Shown: positions 25,731-34,198 of the stretch, one piece after another
Position numbering within the stretch: position 1 is the stretch's first letter
How the letters are laid out: each line of letters begins with the position of its first letter
Assembly (NCBI GenBank): GCA_963809925.1
Contig: CAWELH010000007.1
Span: 62,001 to 126,000 of the forward strand
Reading direction: 5' to 3'
DNA: 64,000 nt
Source: DASQZK01 sp963809925
GTDB lineage: Bacteria; Bacteroidota; Bacteroidia; Bacteroidales; GCA-2748055
Program-made: the position numbers and the translations under genes
The notes under the pieces: model-generated
The model's database searches: none
What the model was told of the DNA's origin: nothing
What the model saw: the letters and a program-made list of their open reading frames with translations, nothing else

Positions 25731-27083
25731 ATGAACAGAATTTTAGTTATTGACGATGATACTTTTATTTGCAATATCCTGGAGAAGCTGCTTACTGATG
25801 ACGGCTTCAAGGTAGATACCGCTTTTTCGGCTTCCAGTGCTGATAAATATCTAAAAAAAACAAACTACGATCTGGTAATCTGTGATTTTCGACTACCAGA
25901 CAGTGATGGGATCAAAATGCTTGAGAAGATCAAGGGGCACAACCCTGAAATTTCGGTTGTGATCATCACTGCATATGCTGATGTCAGAATAGCAGTGAAG
26001 CTCATGAAGCTCGGAGCATCAGACTATGTCACAAAGCCTCTGCAACAGAACGAACTCCTGGAGATCGTCAACAAAACCATCTCACGGAAAACCAACGACC
26101 GCCGTGAAACCTTCCCGGATGAATCATTCATTTTTGGACGTAGTCAGGCTATCAAAAATGTGATGCAACTGGCTGAAACCGTTGCGCCTACCGACCTTGC
26201 CGTTATCATTGAGGGCGAAACCGGCTCGGGAAAGGAATACATTGCAAGGTATATTCACGCCAACAGTCCCAGAAAAACGCACCCATTTATCGCGCTCGAC
26301 TGTGGAGCCATCCCAAAAGACCTCGCGAACAGCGAATTATTCGGACATATAAAAGGCTCCTTCACCGGAGCCATCAAAGATAAAACCGGTGTCTTTGAAG
26401 AAGCCCATGGAGGAACTCTCTTTCTCGACGAGATAGGGAATCTCACTTACGATATACAAGTCAAACTGCTGCGTTCTCTGCAGGAAAAATCTATTACGCG
26501 TCTTGGCGACACCAGAGCCAAACACGTTGATGTTCGAATTATTGCCGCCACCAACGAAAATCTCCTCGATGAGGTAGAATCGAATAATTTCAGGGAAGAT
26601 CTCTACCATCGCCTTAACGAATTCAAAATCCATCTTCCACCATTACGCGATAGGACTGACGACATCATTCTGTTTGCTGAATATTTCATAAGTATGGCCA
26701 ATGTAAGGCTGAACAAAAAGATCCTCGGTATTGATGAAAAACTGGTCCACATACTGAAAAAATATCCATGGTATGGCAACCTTCGTGAACTGAGGAATGT
26801 CATCAACCGCGCAGTGTTGATGTCTACCAACAGCTATATCGATTTCAGCTGCCTTCCCGGCGATATCATCCATCATGAAAAACATGACGAGGCAGAACTG
26901 GTGGAAAGCTTCACCGAAAACGGAACTAACCGACTGAAAGATGCCTCTAATGAATTTGAAAAACAACTCATCATCAACACGTTAAAAGATACAAACTTTA
27001 ATAAATCGAAAGCTGCACGGCTCTTGAAAATAGACCGGAAAACACTTTATAATAAAATCAAGCAATACGACATTAACATTTGA
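25731..27083 (+). CDS. Sigma-54-dependent response regulator (NtrC family)
   Basis: A response regulator of about 450 residues with three domains. The receiver has phospho-Asp in DLVICDFRLPDSDG and VTKPL. The AAA+ domain has Walker A GETGSGKE, the sigma-54 contact loop GSFTGA (a common variant of GAFTGA) and Walker B GGTLFLDEIGN. The C-terminal Fis-type helix-turn-helix is NKSKAARLLKIDRKTLYNKI. It would activate RpoN-dependent promoters after phosphorylation. It follows the hybrid kinase closely on the same strand, so the two are probably a cognate pair. Target genes are not evident from the window. Confidence 0.93.
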   Translation: MNRILVIDDDTFICNILEKLLTDDGFKVDTAFSASSADKYLKKTNYDLVICDFRLPDSDGIKMLEKIKGHNPEISVVIITAYADVRIAVKLMKLGASDYVTKPLQQNELLEIVNKTISRKTNDRRETFPDESFIFGRSQAIKNVMQLAETVAPTDLAVIIEGETGSGKEYIARYIHANSPRKTHPFIALDCGAIPKDLANSELFGHIKGSFTGAIKDKTGVFEEAHGGTLFLDEIGNLTYDIQVKLLRSLQEKSITRLGDTRAKHVDVRIIAATNENLLDEVESNNFREDLYHRLNEFKIHLPPLRDRTDDIILFAEYFISMANVRLNKKILGIDEKLVHILKKYPWYGNLRELRNVINRAVLMSTNSYIDFSCLPGDIIHHEKHDEAELVESFTENGTNRLKDASNEFEKQLIINTLKDTNFNKSKAARLLKIDRKTLYNKIKQYDINI

Positions 27084-27316
27084 TCCCACCACCGGAAAAA
27101 TCCTAACTTGTTAAATTCCTGAATTTTCGTGATTTTTACCCTTCCTTGGTACGGATATTGAACCCCTGCCTTCGAATCTTACAACACCTAATCCTGGTAA
27201 ATCATTCTATGATTAGCGGGCTGATGATGTACTTAAATAATTGACGGGGAAGGTGCAGTAGATTAACTTACTGAAACCTATGATATTTTCATTCCACCCC
27301 AATAATCCCCACGAAA

Positions 27317-27718
27317 ATGGAACATAATTTTGTATTACAGATTGATGATGACCATTTCGTGACCGAGAATCAGAGAATGATCGCTATGAAAAAAGACATT
27401 CTTAAGTACTTCTCTGCCATCCATGATGCCGTAAAAGCACTCAACCTGCTGGAGAATCTGAAAAGCAACCATAAAACATTTCCCCGGTATATCATTCTTG
27501 ATCTTAAAATGCCAGGTATGCACGGACTTGAATTTTTAGAGGCTTTTGACCACCAGTTTCCAATGAAAAAGCATGAAACAGAAGTCATTATCGCTTCAAG
27601 CCGGATCACACAAGAAGACTTCCGTCAAATCAAAAAATATAATTTTGTCTCTGACTATATCATTAAACCGATCCCTGAAAACTATATTGAGAACCTGATT
27701 AACGGGGTAAATGGGTAA
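27317..27718 (+). CDS. Single-domain response regulator receiver
   Basis: This 133-residue stand-alone receiver has the acidic triad IDDDH, the phosphoacceptor in IILDLKMPGMHG, the switch Ser in IIASSRI and Lys in YIIKPI. There is no output domain. Such proteins act as phosphate shuttles or sinks, or bind another protein when phosphorylated. It lies 233 bases after the sigma-54 regulator on the same strand, so it may share the same relay, for example taking phosphate from the HPt domain of the hybrid kinase. That link is inference. Confidence 0.87.
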   Translation: MEHNFVLQIDDDHFVTENQRMIAMKKDILKYFSAIHDAVKALNLLENLKSNHKTFPRYIILDLKMPGMHGLEFLEAFDHQFPMKKHETEVIIASSRITQEDFRQIKKYNFVSDYIIKPIPENYIENLINGVNG

Positions 27719-28151
27719 TATCTTTCCCAATCCTTGTGGACGATTGTTCTCACACTGTGCTACCTCCACTTCTACATTTAAAAGGCCTCCCCCGACCAGG
27801 TAATCAATGCGATATCTCAGTATCTATACTACTTTCGGCAGTCAACAACAGGTTGTTTCACGTTTCATGGCATAGTTTTTTCAACCACGAATAAACGATC
27901 TCTTATTCTTTTTCTAAAATTCCGAGACGAATTCAAAAATAAGATAAGAGAATTATTACTCCCGGTTTCCGGGATGTCAGCATCAACAACCTGGGAGTAT
28001 TCACTAAACGTGGAATATCGGTATAAACAGTCAGGCACGGTGCCGGGATGATACCGCAGTAACTCCTCCGAACAGTTGATGGCGGGTCTGCGACGTAAGG
28101 AAGTTTAAACCAACAAGCATATCAATTTTATTAATTAAAAAAGGAATAATT
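27719..28151. other. Intergenic region with a nested inverted repeat before the CsbD gene
   Basis: This 433-base gap has no recognisable gene. TACTCCC (27957-27963) and GGGAGTA (27993-27999) are perfect inverted arms, and a smaller CCCGG/CCGGG pair is nested just inside the left arm. It could be a structured leader of the stress genes downstream or an old terminator. Confidence 0.3.
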
Positions 28152-28337
28152 ATGGAAAAGTTACAGATAAAAGGAAAATGGAATCAGGTGAAAGGGAAAC
28201 TGAAACAAAAATATGGCAGCCTGACCGACGACGATTTAATATACGTTGAAGGAAAAGAGGACGAACTCATGGGCCGGCTTCAGGACAAGACCGGGAAATC
28301 ATATGAACAACTTAAAAAGGAAATAAAAGAGCTATGA
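28152..28337 (+). CDS. CsbD family stress protein
   Basis: This 61-residue protein is a typical CsbD: MEKLQIKGKWNQVKGKLKQ at the start, LTDDDL in the middle and an acidic, helical C-terminus. CsbD proteins are small, abundant and induced by general stress in many bacteria, and their molecular function is not known. It is followed 55 bases later by a lipoprotein gene on the same strand, and the pair is closed by a strong terminator. Together with the nearby YtxH and holin-like genes it marks a stress-response cluster. Confidence 0.92.
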   Translation: MEKLQIKGKWNQVKGKLKQKYGSLTDDDLIYVEGKEDELMGRLQDKTGKSYEQLKKEIKEL

Positions 28338-28392
28338 TTCCTGGCCGATCCCAGACACAGAAACAGATTATACACATAAACTGAAAACAGAT

Positions 28393-28866
28393 ATGAAAAC
28401 ACACATAAATAAAGTTTGGCTTTTGTTTTTACCACTGGCCATGTCACTGCTTCTGGTGATGAGTAGTTGTAACCAGCAGCCAGATCAGCAGGCAAACAAG
28501 GATAATGACCAGAAAGTCATCGCAGAGTTTAAGCAGAATATGCGTGAAATCGGTGACGCCGTGAGCGACGCTGTTGATTCAGAGGACACCTTTGCGGAAA
28601 AAGCAAATGACGCTCTCGATAATTTTGAGACCAAGCTGGAAAACTTTGAAGATAACATGGAAGATTCCGGTGAAAAGGTCAGCGATTCTACAGAAAAAGC
28701 GCTCGACAATCTGAAACAGGAGAGTGGCGATCTGAAACAAAAGTTAAATGAACTATCGGACGAATCCGGCGACAACGCTGAACAGCTTAAAGCTAATATC
28801 AAGGAGGGACTCCGGAATTTCGGAGCGAATGTTAAGGATTTCGTCAATAAAGATAATCAGAATTAG
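28393..28866 (+). CDS. Lipoprotein with long charged helix, unknown function
   Basis: This 157-residue protein has a signal peptide ending in a lipobox (LVMSSC, Cys near residue 26). The rest is almost entirely charged and helix-forming, with heptad-like spacing (KANDALDNFETKLENFEDNME, then similar units). It resembles apolipoprotein- or LEA-like helical envelope proteins. It probably sits on the periplasmic side of a membrane. It is paired with CsbD and terminated by the hairpin at 28884. No specific function can be read. Confidence 0.75.
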   Translation: MKTHINKVWLLFLPLAMSLLLVMSSCNQQPDQQANKDNDQKVIAEFKQNMREIGDAVSDAVDSEDTFAEKANDALDNFETKLENFEDNMEDSGEKVSDSTEKALDNLKQESGDLKQKLNELSDESGDNAEQLKANIKEGLRNFGANVKDFVNKDNQN

Positions 28867-28883
28867 GGGAAGTGGATGTAGTT

Positions 28884-28946
28884 GTAGAGGTTGCTCTTTA
28901 ACGTTATTCATTTATGAATAACCGGGGGAGCAGCCTCTACTTTTTT
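28884..28946 (+). terminator. Rho-independent terminator of the CsbD/lipoprotein unit
   Basis: GTAGAGGTTGCTC (28884-28896) pairs with GAGCAGCCTCTAC (28928-28940) with a single G-U wobble, and six T follow at once. It closes the rightward unit just before the convergent lipoprotein gene that ends at 28970. Confidence 0.88.
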
Positions 28947-28969
28947 ATGCGTGTCACCAGTAAGCAAAA

Positions 28970-29470
28970 TCATTCTCCGACCGGGACAATGCTCGCAGCG
29001 ATTTTCATCAGGATTTTCCGATGGCTTTCAGTCCATCCCCGGCTTTTTTCCTTCGCATTAAAGATCACAAAACGGTCATCACCCAGCAGCCTTTGTACTG
29101 TAAATGACCCCCCCTCAAGAAATGCCTGCCCCTCCTCCCCGTCGGCAAAGCTGAAGATCTCTATGGAATCCTTGCTTATTGCACCAGTAGCCAGGGGTTC
29201 ATAGCTGCCGTATATCCTGATATCGGCTAAGTCGGCCGGTATCCCTCCTGCATTGATTAGAAAGCCATCACCGTTATCGCTCGGATCCGCAACCGACCAG
29301 TCTGCGGGTATCATCGCTTTAAATCCGAACCTCAGGTTCTCGATCTTTTTAAATTTTAGCCGGGATTCTTCTTCCGGTGATGCGGGTGCTGTGTTACTGT
29401 GACGTTTTTTTCCATGACAGCCGCCACTGACAAGAATTGTGACAAGTAAGAGATACTGAAAAGCTTTCAT
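28970..29470 (-). CDS. Small lipoprotein, unknown function
   Basis: This 166-residue protein has a short signal peptide and lipobox (LVSGGC, Cys near 18), followed by a Lys/His/Ser-rich linker. The remainder resembles PsbP/DUF1795-like folds in which a fitted-curve segment reads FGFKAMIPADWSV and the end reads HRKILMKIAASI. That resemblance is only suggestive. It is probably anchored in the outer or inner membrane. It lies 60 bases downstream of the YihY gene on the same strand and may be cotranscribed. Confidence 0.6.
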   Translation of the reverse strand: MKAFQYLLLVTILVSGGCHGKKRHSNTAPASPEEESRLKFKKIENLRFGFKAMIPADWSVADPSDNGDGFLINAGGIPADLADIRIYGSYEPLATGAISKDSIEIFSFADGEEGQAFLEGGSFTVQRLLGDDRFVIFNAKEKSRGWTESHRKILMKIAASIVPVGE

Positions 29471-29530
29471 CAGCGTTGTTTTTAAAATTTCAACTTATTT
29501 TATCGCAGGTACGTCTCATAACAATCGGCA

Positions 29531-30433
29531 TCAATCTGTAGTTTCGGATATCTTGATTTTCACCGCATAATTTTTAGGAATTATTTCCCCGGCATAGAGA
29601 CTGGCATATTGCTGCGTAATTTCCGCACCGAAAAAGAAGATCATTGAGGAATAAAATACCCACAACAGGATAACAACCAGTGAACCGGCAGCGCCATACA
29701 TGATGCCTATGTTACTTGTGCCAAGGAACAAACCTATGAGGGCACGTCCACCTTCAAATAAACAGGCCGTAATGAGGGCTCCCACCCAGGTTACTTTCCA
29801 TTTCACGACGGCATCAGGAAGAAAACGGAAAATCATGGCAAAAATAAGCATCATAATACCGATGGTCAGAACGATATTGGAAAAAATGATCAAGACCACT
29901 TCTACCCCGGGCAGTATCCTGTCGATATAATCCTTCAGAACAGAAATGACAGCTTCGATAAGCATAGATATCATGAGCAGAAATCCCATACTTAGGATAA
30001 GTCCGAATGACAGCAGCCTGTCTTTGAGAGCCTTCACTAAATTATGTCTCGGCTTGGCCCTGACACGCCATACGTAGTTGATTGAATTCTGCAATACTGT
30101 AAAGAATGTGGTAGAGGTAATCAGAAAAACCCCCACTCCTATGACCGTACCAAGGGTATTCTTATCCTGCGAACTATAATTGTCGACCAGGTTCCGGATA
30201 TATGAGGTTCCCTGATCCCCGATCAGATCGTTTAGCTGGGCATACACCTGAGAGCTGATCTCCTGCTTACCCATGATAATCCCTGCCAGTGAGATAATAA
30301 TGATCACTATCGGTGCCATAGCAAAAATTGCGAAATATGCTGTTGTCCCTGCAAGCCTTACAGGATCGTCTTTACGGAACTTCCTGAAAGCTCTGACAAT
30401 GACTTTTCTTGCTGATCTTAAAAATTCAATCAT
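29531..30433 (-). CDS. YihY/virulence factor BrkB family membrane protein
   Basis: This 300-residue inner-membrane protein has about six hydrophobic helices and the family signatures DPVRLAGTTAYFAIFAMAP near residue 23, SINYVWRV near 117 and GAAGSLVVILLWVFYSSMI near 245. Members were once annotated as ribonuclease BN, which is not correct. Their true function is unsettled, with proposals including lipid or solute transport. It is divergent from the M48 protease gene by about 70 bases. Confidence 0.9.
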   Translation of the reverse strand: MIEFLRSARKVIVRAFRKFRKDDPVRLAGTTAYFAIFAMAPIVIIIISLAGIIMGKQEISSQVYAQLNDLIGDQGTSYIRNLVDNYSSQDKNTLGTVIGVGVFLITSTTFFTVLQNSINYVWRVRAKPRHNLVKALKDRLLSFGLILSMGFLLMISMLIEAVISVLKDYIDRILPGVEVVLIIFSNIVLTIGIMMLIFAMIFRFLPDAVVKWKVTWVGALITACLFEGGRALIGLFLGTSNIGIMYGAAGSLVVILLWVFYSSMIFFFGAEITQQYASLYAGEIIPKNYAVKIKISETTD

Positions 30434-30501
30434 GGCACGATTTTATCTGATAAGTGCAAAACAGGGGCCAATCAAAGGTATTAACCAATTCATTCCATCT
30501 C

Positions 30502-31302
30502 ATGAAAAAAATCGTCTTTCCGGTACTGATGCTATTTTTGGTCGCATGCGCCAGTGTTCCGTTAACCGGACGGAAACAGTTTGTTGCCATTCCATCATCA
30601 GAGATCAACTCGCTCAGTGAGGAGAGTTATGCCGAGATAAAACAAAAGGAAGGCATTTCAACCAATTCAGGTTACAATACTCTCGTCAGGGATGTAGGCA
30701 GCAGGATAACGGCCGCTGTCGAAAACTATCTCAGAGAACAGGGATTACAGAGTCGTATTGACGGGTATGAATGGGAATACGTTGTCTTAAAATCCGATGT
30801 TGTGAATGCATGGTGCATGCCTGGTGGAAAAATCGGTTTTTATGAAGGGATCTTCCCTGTATGTAAGGATGCAAATGGTGTGGCAGTGGTCATGTCGCAT
30901 GAGATAGCGCATGCCGTGGCCCAGCATGGAAATGAGCGTATGTCACAGCAGCTTCTGATCAATATGGGTGGCGTTGCGCTTTCGGAGGCGCTTCAGACAA
31001 AAAAAGAAGAGACACAGCAGCTGGCAATGCTCGCTTTCGGTGTAGGTTCACAACTTGGAGTCATGTTGCCCTACAGCCGTGTTCATGAATCGGAAGCTGA
31101 TGAGATGGGTCTGTATTTTATGGCCATGGCGGGCTTCGATCCACGCAAAGCCCCTGAATTCTGGAAAAGAATGGTGGATTTGAACCAGGGAAGTCCACCG
31201 GAATTTCTCTCTACCCATCCAAACCCCGAAACCCGCATAAAAGATATCGAGAAACACATGCCCAAAGCGATGAAATATTACACTACGGCAGGAGGAAAGT
31301 AA
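30502..31302 (+). CDS. M48 family zinc metallopeptidase, lipoprotein
   Basis: A protein of about 266 residues, with the start placed at ATG 30502 so that it begins with a signal peptide and lipobox (LVACAS). The zinc site HEIAHAVAQH and the downstream Glu in HESEADEMG match the M48 family, which includes BepA and LoiP. The N-terminal VPLTGRKQFVAIPSSE is a common mark of these envelope lipoproteins. It likely degrades or helps assemble outer-membrane proteins in the periplasm. It is the only protease recognised in this stress cluster. Confidence 0.92.
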   Translation: MKKIVFPVLMLFLVACASVPLTGRKQFVAIPSSEINSLSEESYAEIKQKEGISTNSGYNTLVRDVGSRITAAVENYLREQGLQSRIDGYEWEYVVLKSDVVNAWCMPGGKIGFYEGIFPVCKDANGVAVVMSHEIAHAVAQHGNERMSQQLLINMGGVALSEALQTKKEETQQLAMLAFGVGSQLGVMLPYSRVHESEADEMGLYFMAMAGFDPRKAPEFWKRMVDLNQGSPPEFLSTHPNPETRIKDIEKHMPKAMKYYTTAGGK

Positions 31303-31445
31303 TCCGAGACGGCTGCGTAAATCCCTGGCTGAAATTCAAGATACTGCTCCAGTACGCTGAACCTGAAAAACTTCCGCAACAGATGAACCTTTGATTCGGA
31401 GAATGGATGCAGAAGGATTTGTTGATCGGGATCTCTTCAGGCTGT

Positions 31446-32555
31446 CTACTTCTGCTCTGGCGTTTTTCCGAATTTCCCGCTTATTTTTTTTCTGAAATCC
31501 ATGAAGTTCAGATCCTGATCTCCAAAATGGCTGCTAAGGAGAATACCATATGGCCGTAGCCCATCGATATTATCAAAGAGAACTTTAATGATGGCCATCA
31601 TTGGAATGAACAGAATCATTCCGGCAACCCCCCATATTAGGCTGCCTATAAACAGGGCTATGAGTGCAAACAGGGGATTCAGACTGACTTTTGATCCAAC
31701 GATTTTGGGTGTAAGCACATTCCCTTCAAGTACCTGAACGGAAACATAAAGAATCATGACAAACATAGGCATCCAAAGGCTGTCGTAGTTTATCAGGGCA
31801 TACAGGGTAGGAAGCAGGCCGCCGATAAAGGTCCCAATATAAGGAATGACAGCCAGCAGCGCGGCAAAATATCCGAAAAGATAGGGGTAGTCAAGACCAA
31901 TAATCAGCAGGCCGGTACCATTGAGTGTACCAAGAATCATCACAACCAGGATCAGACCGAAAAAATAGTTTTGCGCGACCTTCTGTATCGTGTTTACGAC
32001 CTTGGCTGCTTCCTCCTTTTCCCCTTCCCTGAAATGCAGTATAATCAACTCTTTAAATGAACCACGGTAAAGAAGAAAGAGAAAAGTAAACACGATGACC
32101 AGCGCCAGACTCGCAAAAAAGCTGGTGGAAGAAGTGAGCGTTTTCTCAATGATATTGGTCGATCCCAGCAGATTCTTCGTTCCTTCCCCGTAAATATCCC
32201 TAAGCTGGTATTTACCTGTCAGTATGTGCTGATCAATATAGTTAATCCCGTTGCTTAACAAGTCGCCCAGATTCTTTCCGAAGTCTTTAATATTCTGGAA
32301 CAGGTGGTAGAACTGTGTACCGAAGAAAAACATCGTGCCGGCAACCACGATCACGACACCGAGAAAAACGAGGATAATAGCTACAATGCGGGGAATCCCG
32401 ATTTTCTCGAGAAAACGGGCTACAGGGTACAAAAGCATAGAAAGGAAAAATGAAAATGCAAGCGGAACCAGGATTGGTTTTCCCAGATAGAGTAAGGCAA
32501 TAGTAAAAGCGACAATGATACTTAAATTTGTTATTCTGTTTAAAGAGATCTCCAT
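31446..32555 (-). CDS. AI-2E family transporter (TqsA/YdiK-like)
   Basis: A membrane protein of about 369 residues, taken from ATG 32555. It shows the pattern of this family: two N-terminal helix pairs (ILVPLAFSFFLSMLLYP), a soluble middle segment, and C-terminal helices with GLDYPYLFGYFAALLAVIPYIG and VSLNPLFALIALFIGSLIWG. The family name comes from an autoinducer-2 export claim for one member. Other members act as ion or small-solute exchangers, so the substrate is not predicted. It is divergent from the YtxH gene, with two inverted repeats between them. Confidence 0.88.
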   Translation of the reverse strand: MEISLNRITNLSIIVAFTIALLYLGKPILVPLAFSFFLSMLLYPVARFLEKIGIPRIVAIILVFLGVVIVVAGTMFFFGTQFYHLFQNIKDFGKNLGDLLSNGINYIDQHILTGKYQLRDIYGEGTKNLLGSTNIIEKTLTSSTSFFASLALVIVFTFLFLLYRGSFKELIILHFREGEKEEAAKVVNTIQKVAQNYFFGLILVVMILGTLNGTGLLIIGLDYPYLFGYFAALLAVIPYIGTFIGGLLPTLYALINYDSLWMPMFVMILYVSVQVLEGNVLTPKIVGSKVSLNPLFALIALFIGSLIWGVAGMILFIPMMAIIKVLFDNIDGLRPYGILLSSHFGDQDLNFMDFRKKISGKFGKTPEQK

Positions 32556-32644
32556 TATATCAGGATTTGTGAATATACAGTCAAAAAGAACACCAGATAC
32601 TGAAATCCCCCTTTTAAGAGGCTGCGGCATTACCATACTGTTTT

Positions 32645-32691
32645 ATACGTGCATATTGTTCTACACGTATCTAATTACTTTAGTGTAATTA
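32645..32691. promoter_or_regulatory. Two inverted repeats in a divergent promoter region
   Basis: ATACGTG (32645-32651) is mirrored by CACGTAT (32664-32670). Directly beside it, TAATTAC (32672-32678) is mirrored by GTAATTA (32685-32691). Both pairs are perfect over seven bases. They lie between the divergent AI-2E-family and YtxH genes, where an operator would act on both. Confidence 0.4.
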
Positions 32692-32796
32692 ATTCCACAA
32701 CCGCACACACTGCAGGCACAAAGTATGCGGCTTTCATTGTTGGCAGGGTTTTTTCATATAAATAAAGAAATGTTTAATCTTAAAAATCAAAAAATC

Positions 32797-33108
32797 ATGG
32801 GAAAAGCTTCAAATGTTATTGCCGGTTTTCTGGCAGGTGCGGTTGCCGGAGCTGCTGCAGGTATCCTTTTCGCCCCCGACAAGGGTGTCAAAACACGTAA
32901 GAAAATTCAGAAAAAAGCAAAAAAGTTTAGTAACGAAGTGCAGAGCAACGTCAATGAAAAGGTCGACAACCTGAAAGACTACATCAATGATTTTGTTGAT
33001 GATGTCAAGGAAAAGTTTGAAACGCTCGAAGAAGATGTTAAAACAAAGATCAAAGACAAGACAGTGCAGGCTGCAAGCAAGGTAGAGGAGAAAGCAAAAC
33101 AGGCTTAG
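32797..33108 (+). CDS. YtxH domain-containing protein
   Basis: A protein of about 103 residues from ATG 32797; an upstream ATG at 32770 is also possible. It starts with a glycine/alanine-rich hydrophobic helix (VIAGFLAGAVAGAAAGILFAP) and a DKGVKTRKKIQ turn. A long Lys/Glu-rich coiled helix follows. This is the YtxH (general stress protein) pattern, a small membrane-anchored protein of unknown mechanism. It leads a probable three-gene unit with the holin-like and 75-residue proteins. Confidence 0.85.
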   Translation: MGKASNVIAGFLAGAVAGAAAGILFAPDKGVKTRKKIQKKAKKFSNEVQSNVNEKVDNLKDYINDFVDDVKEKFETLEEDVKTKIKDKTVQAASKVEEKAKQA

Positions 33109-33162
33109 TCCCCGTAGTGTCCTTTTAATATATCTCTGAACTGAATATCAAATTCCGGTCTA

Positions 33163-33537
33163 ATGAAAAAAAACGCACTGTCTGATAATTTAGCGGAAAT
33201 CACAGCTGCAGTTAAAAGTTACATCAACACCAGGATCGAACTCCTGAAACTTACCATGCTGCAGAAAATCACCAAGGCAGGGACGTTTATGCTTACGTTT
33301 GTATCTGTTGTGGTAGCGCTGTTTTCCATCCTGATTTTTTTGATGTTTGCCTTCAGTTTCTGGTATGGTGAAAAGACTGGAAGTCTGAGTCAGGGTTTCC
33401 TGATCTCAGCCGGAATCTTTCTACTTATCAGCATTGTAATTTTGATCTTTAGAAAAGCGCTCTTCTCAAAACCCTTGGTCAGTATCTTTTCGCACATACT
33501 GTTTTTCAATGATGAGGAAAATTCAGATAGCCTATGA
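33163..33537 (+). CDS. Phage-holin-like family (YqjE/Actinobacterial holin-X type) membrane protein
   Basis: This 124-residue protein has an amphipathic N-terminal part (SYINTRIELLKLTMLQKITKA) followed by two hydrophobic helices and a short tail. The pattern fits the holin-X/YqjE superfamily. In Bacteroidota these usually accompany YtxH-type proteins in envelope-stress units rather than prophages, and no phage genes are near. Its stop overlaps the next start (ATGA), which shows translational coupling. Confidence 0.75.
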   Translation: MKKNALSDNLAEITAAVKSYINTRIELLKLTMLQKITKAGTFMLTFVSVVVALFSILIFLMFAFSFWYGEKTGSLSQGFLISAGIFLLISIVILIFRKALFSKPLVSIFSHILFFNDEENSDSL

Positions 33538-33761
33538 AGCCTGTAAAGATTGACCACCGAAGTATACGAAACCTGTCTGACATCAGGCTCGAACGCCAGA
33601 AGCTGAAATACGCACTGGTGATCCAGGAGCAGACAATTTCAAAAAGCATTGCCGGTCTCGGCGTCACACTCAATGACACTTTCCGGTCTGCAGCCTACAA
33701 CATGGGCCTAAAGCTGGCGTATGCTGTTATTCTTAATTTACTCCGGCGGAGGAGGAAGTAG
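33534..33761 (+). CDS. Small basic protein coupled to the holin-like gene
   Basis: This 75-residue protein of unknown family has an N-terminal charged helix (LSDIRLERQKLKYALVIQEQ) and an amphipathic C-terminal helix ending in RRRRK. It overlaps the holin-like gene by four bases, so the two are made together. A peripheral membrane partner of the holin-like protein is a reasonable guess. Its stop codon TAG shares its G with the first unit of the 8-bp repeat array that follows. Confidence 0.6.
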   Translation: MKPVKIDHRSIRNLSDIRLERQKLKYALVIQEQTISKSIAGLGVTLNDTFRSAAYNMGLKLAYAVILNLLRRRRK

Positions 33762-34151
33762 TTAGGGAGTTATGAAGTTATGAAGTTATGAAGTTATGAA
33801 GTTAGGGATGTCCTTTATCACTCTTCGACTCAACAAATCAACAAATCAACAAATAAGAAGTTAGGGATGTCCTTTATCACTCTTCAACTCAACAACTCAA
33901 CAACTCAACAACTCAACAACTCAACAACTCAACAAATAAGAAGTTAGGGAGTTAGGGATGTCCTTTATCACTCTTCAACTCAACAACTCTTCAACTCAAC
34001 AACTCAACAACTCAACAAATCAACAACTCAACAACTCAACAAATAATAAGTGATGGGGAGAAAGGTATAACAGGGTGTTTGTAGAAACGCTTCTTCAATG
34101 CCGGAGGCATTCACCAACAATAGCCATGGTTTTGCCCATGGATTGGTAAAT
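33761..34151 (+). repeat. Composite repeat locus 1: 8-bp arrays, linker, palindromic core
   Basis: The locus starts at the stop codon of the upstream gene with six 8-bp units (GTTAGGGA or GTTATGAA, 33761-33808). A linker TGTCCTTTATCACTCTTC then alternates three times with arrays of 8-bp units (AACTCAAC, or AACAAATC in places) up to about 34046. At 34091-34143 lies a 53-nt core. It holds the palindrome ATGCCGGAGGCAT (34098-34110), then ACCAACAATAGC, then two CATGG boxes. A related locus lies at 60184-60506 on the other strand, with the core matching at 52 of 53 positions. Short CAATTCAC-type units follow the core. Confidence 0.85.
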
Positions 34152-34198
34152 GTTCTTAGATTAATCCCCAATTCACCAATTCCCCAATTCACAAAATA

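Noticed and set aside
29531..30433. YihY/BrkB protein as ribonuclease BN
   Set aside because: The RNase BN assignment for this family was an annotation error. The sequence is an integral membrane protein without nuclease motifs.
33163..33537. Holin-like gene as evidence of a prophage
   Set aside because: No phage structural, replication or integrase genes are near. The gene is coupled to YtxH-type stress genes as in other Bacteroidota.
33761..34046. CRISPR array
   Set aside because: The periodic units are only 8 bp and contiguous, with no unique spacers between repeats and no cas genes in the window.
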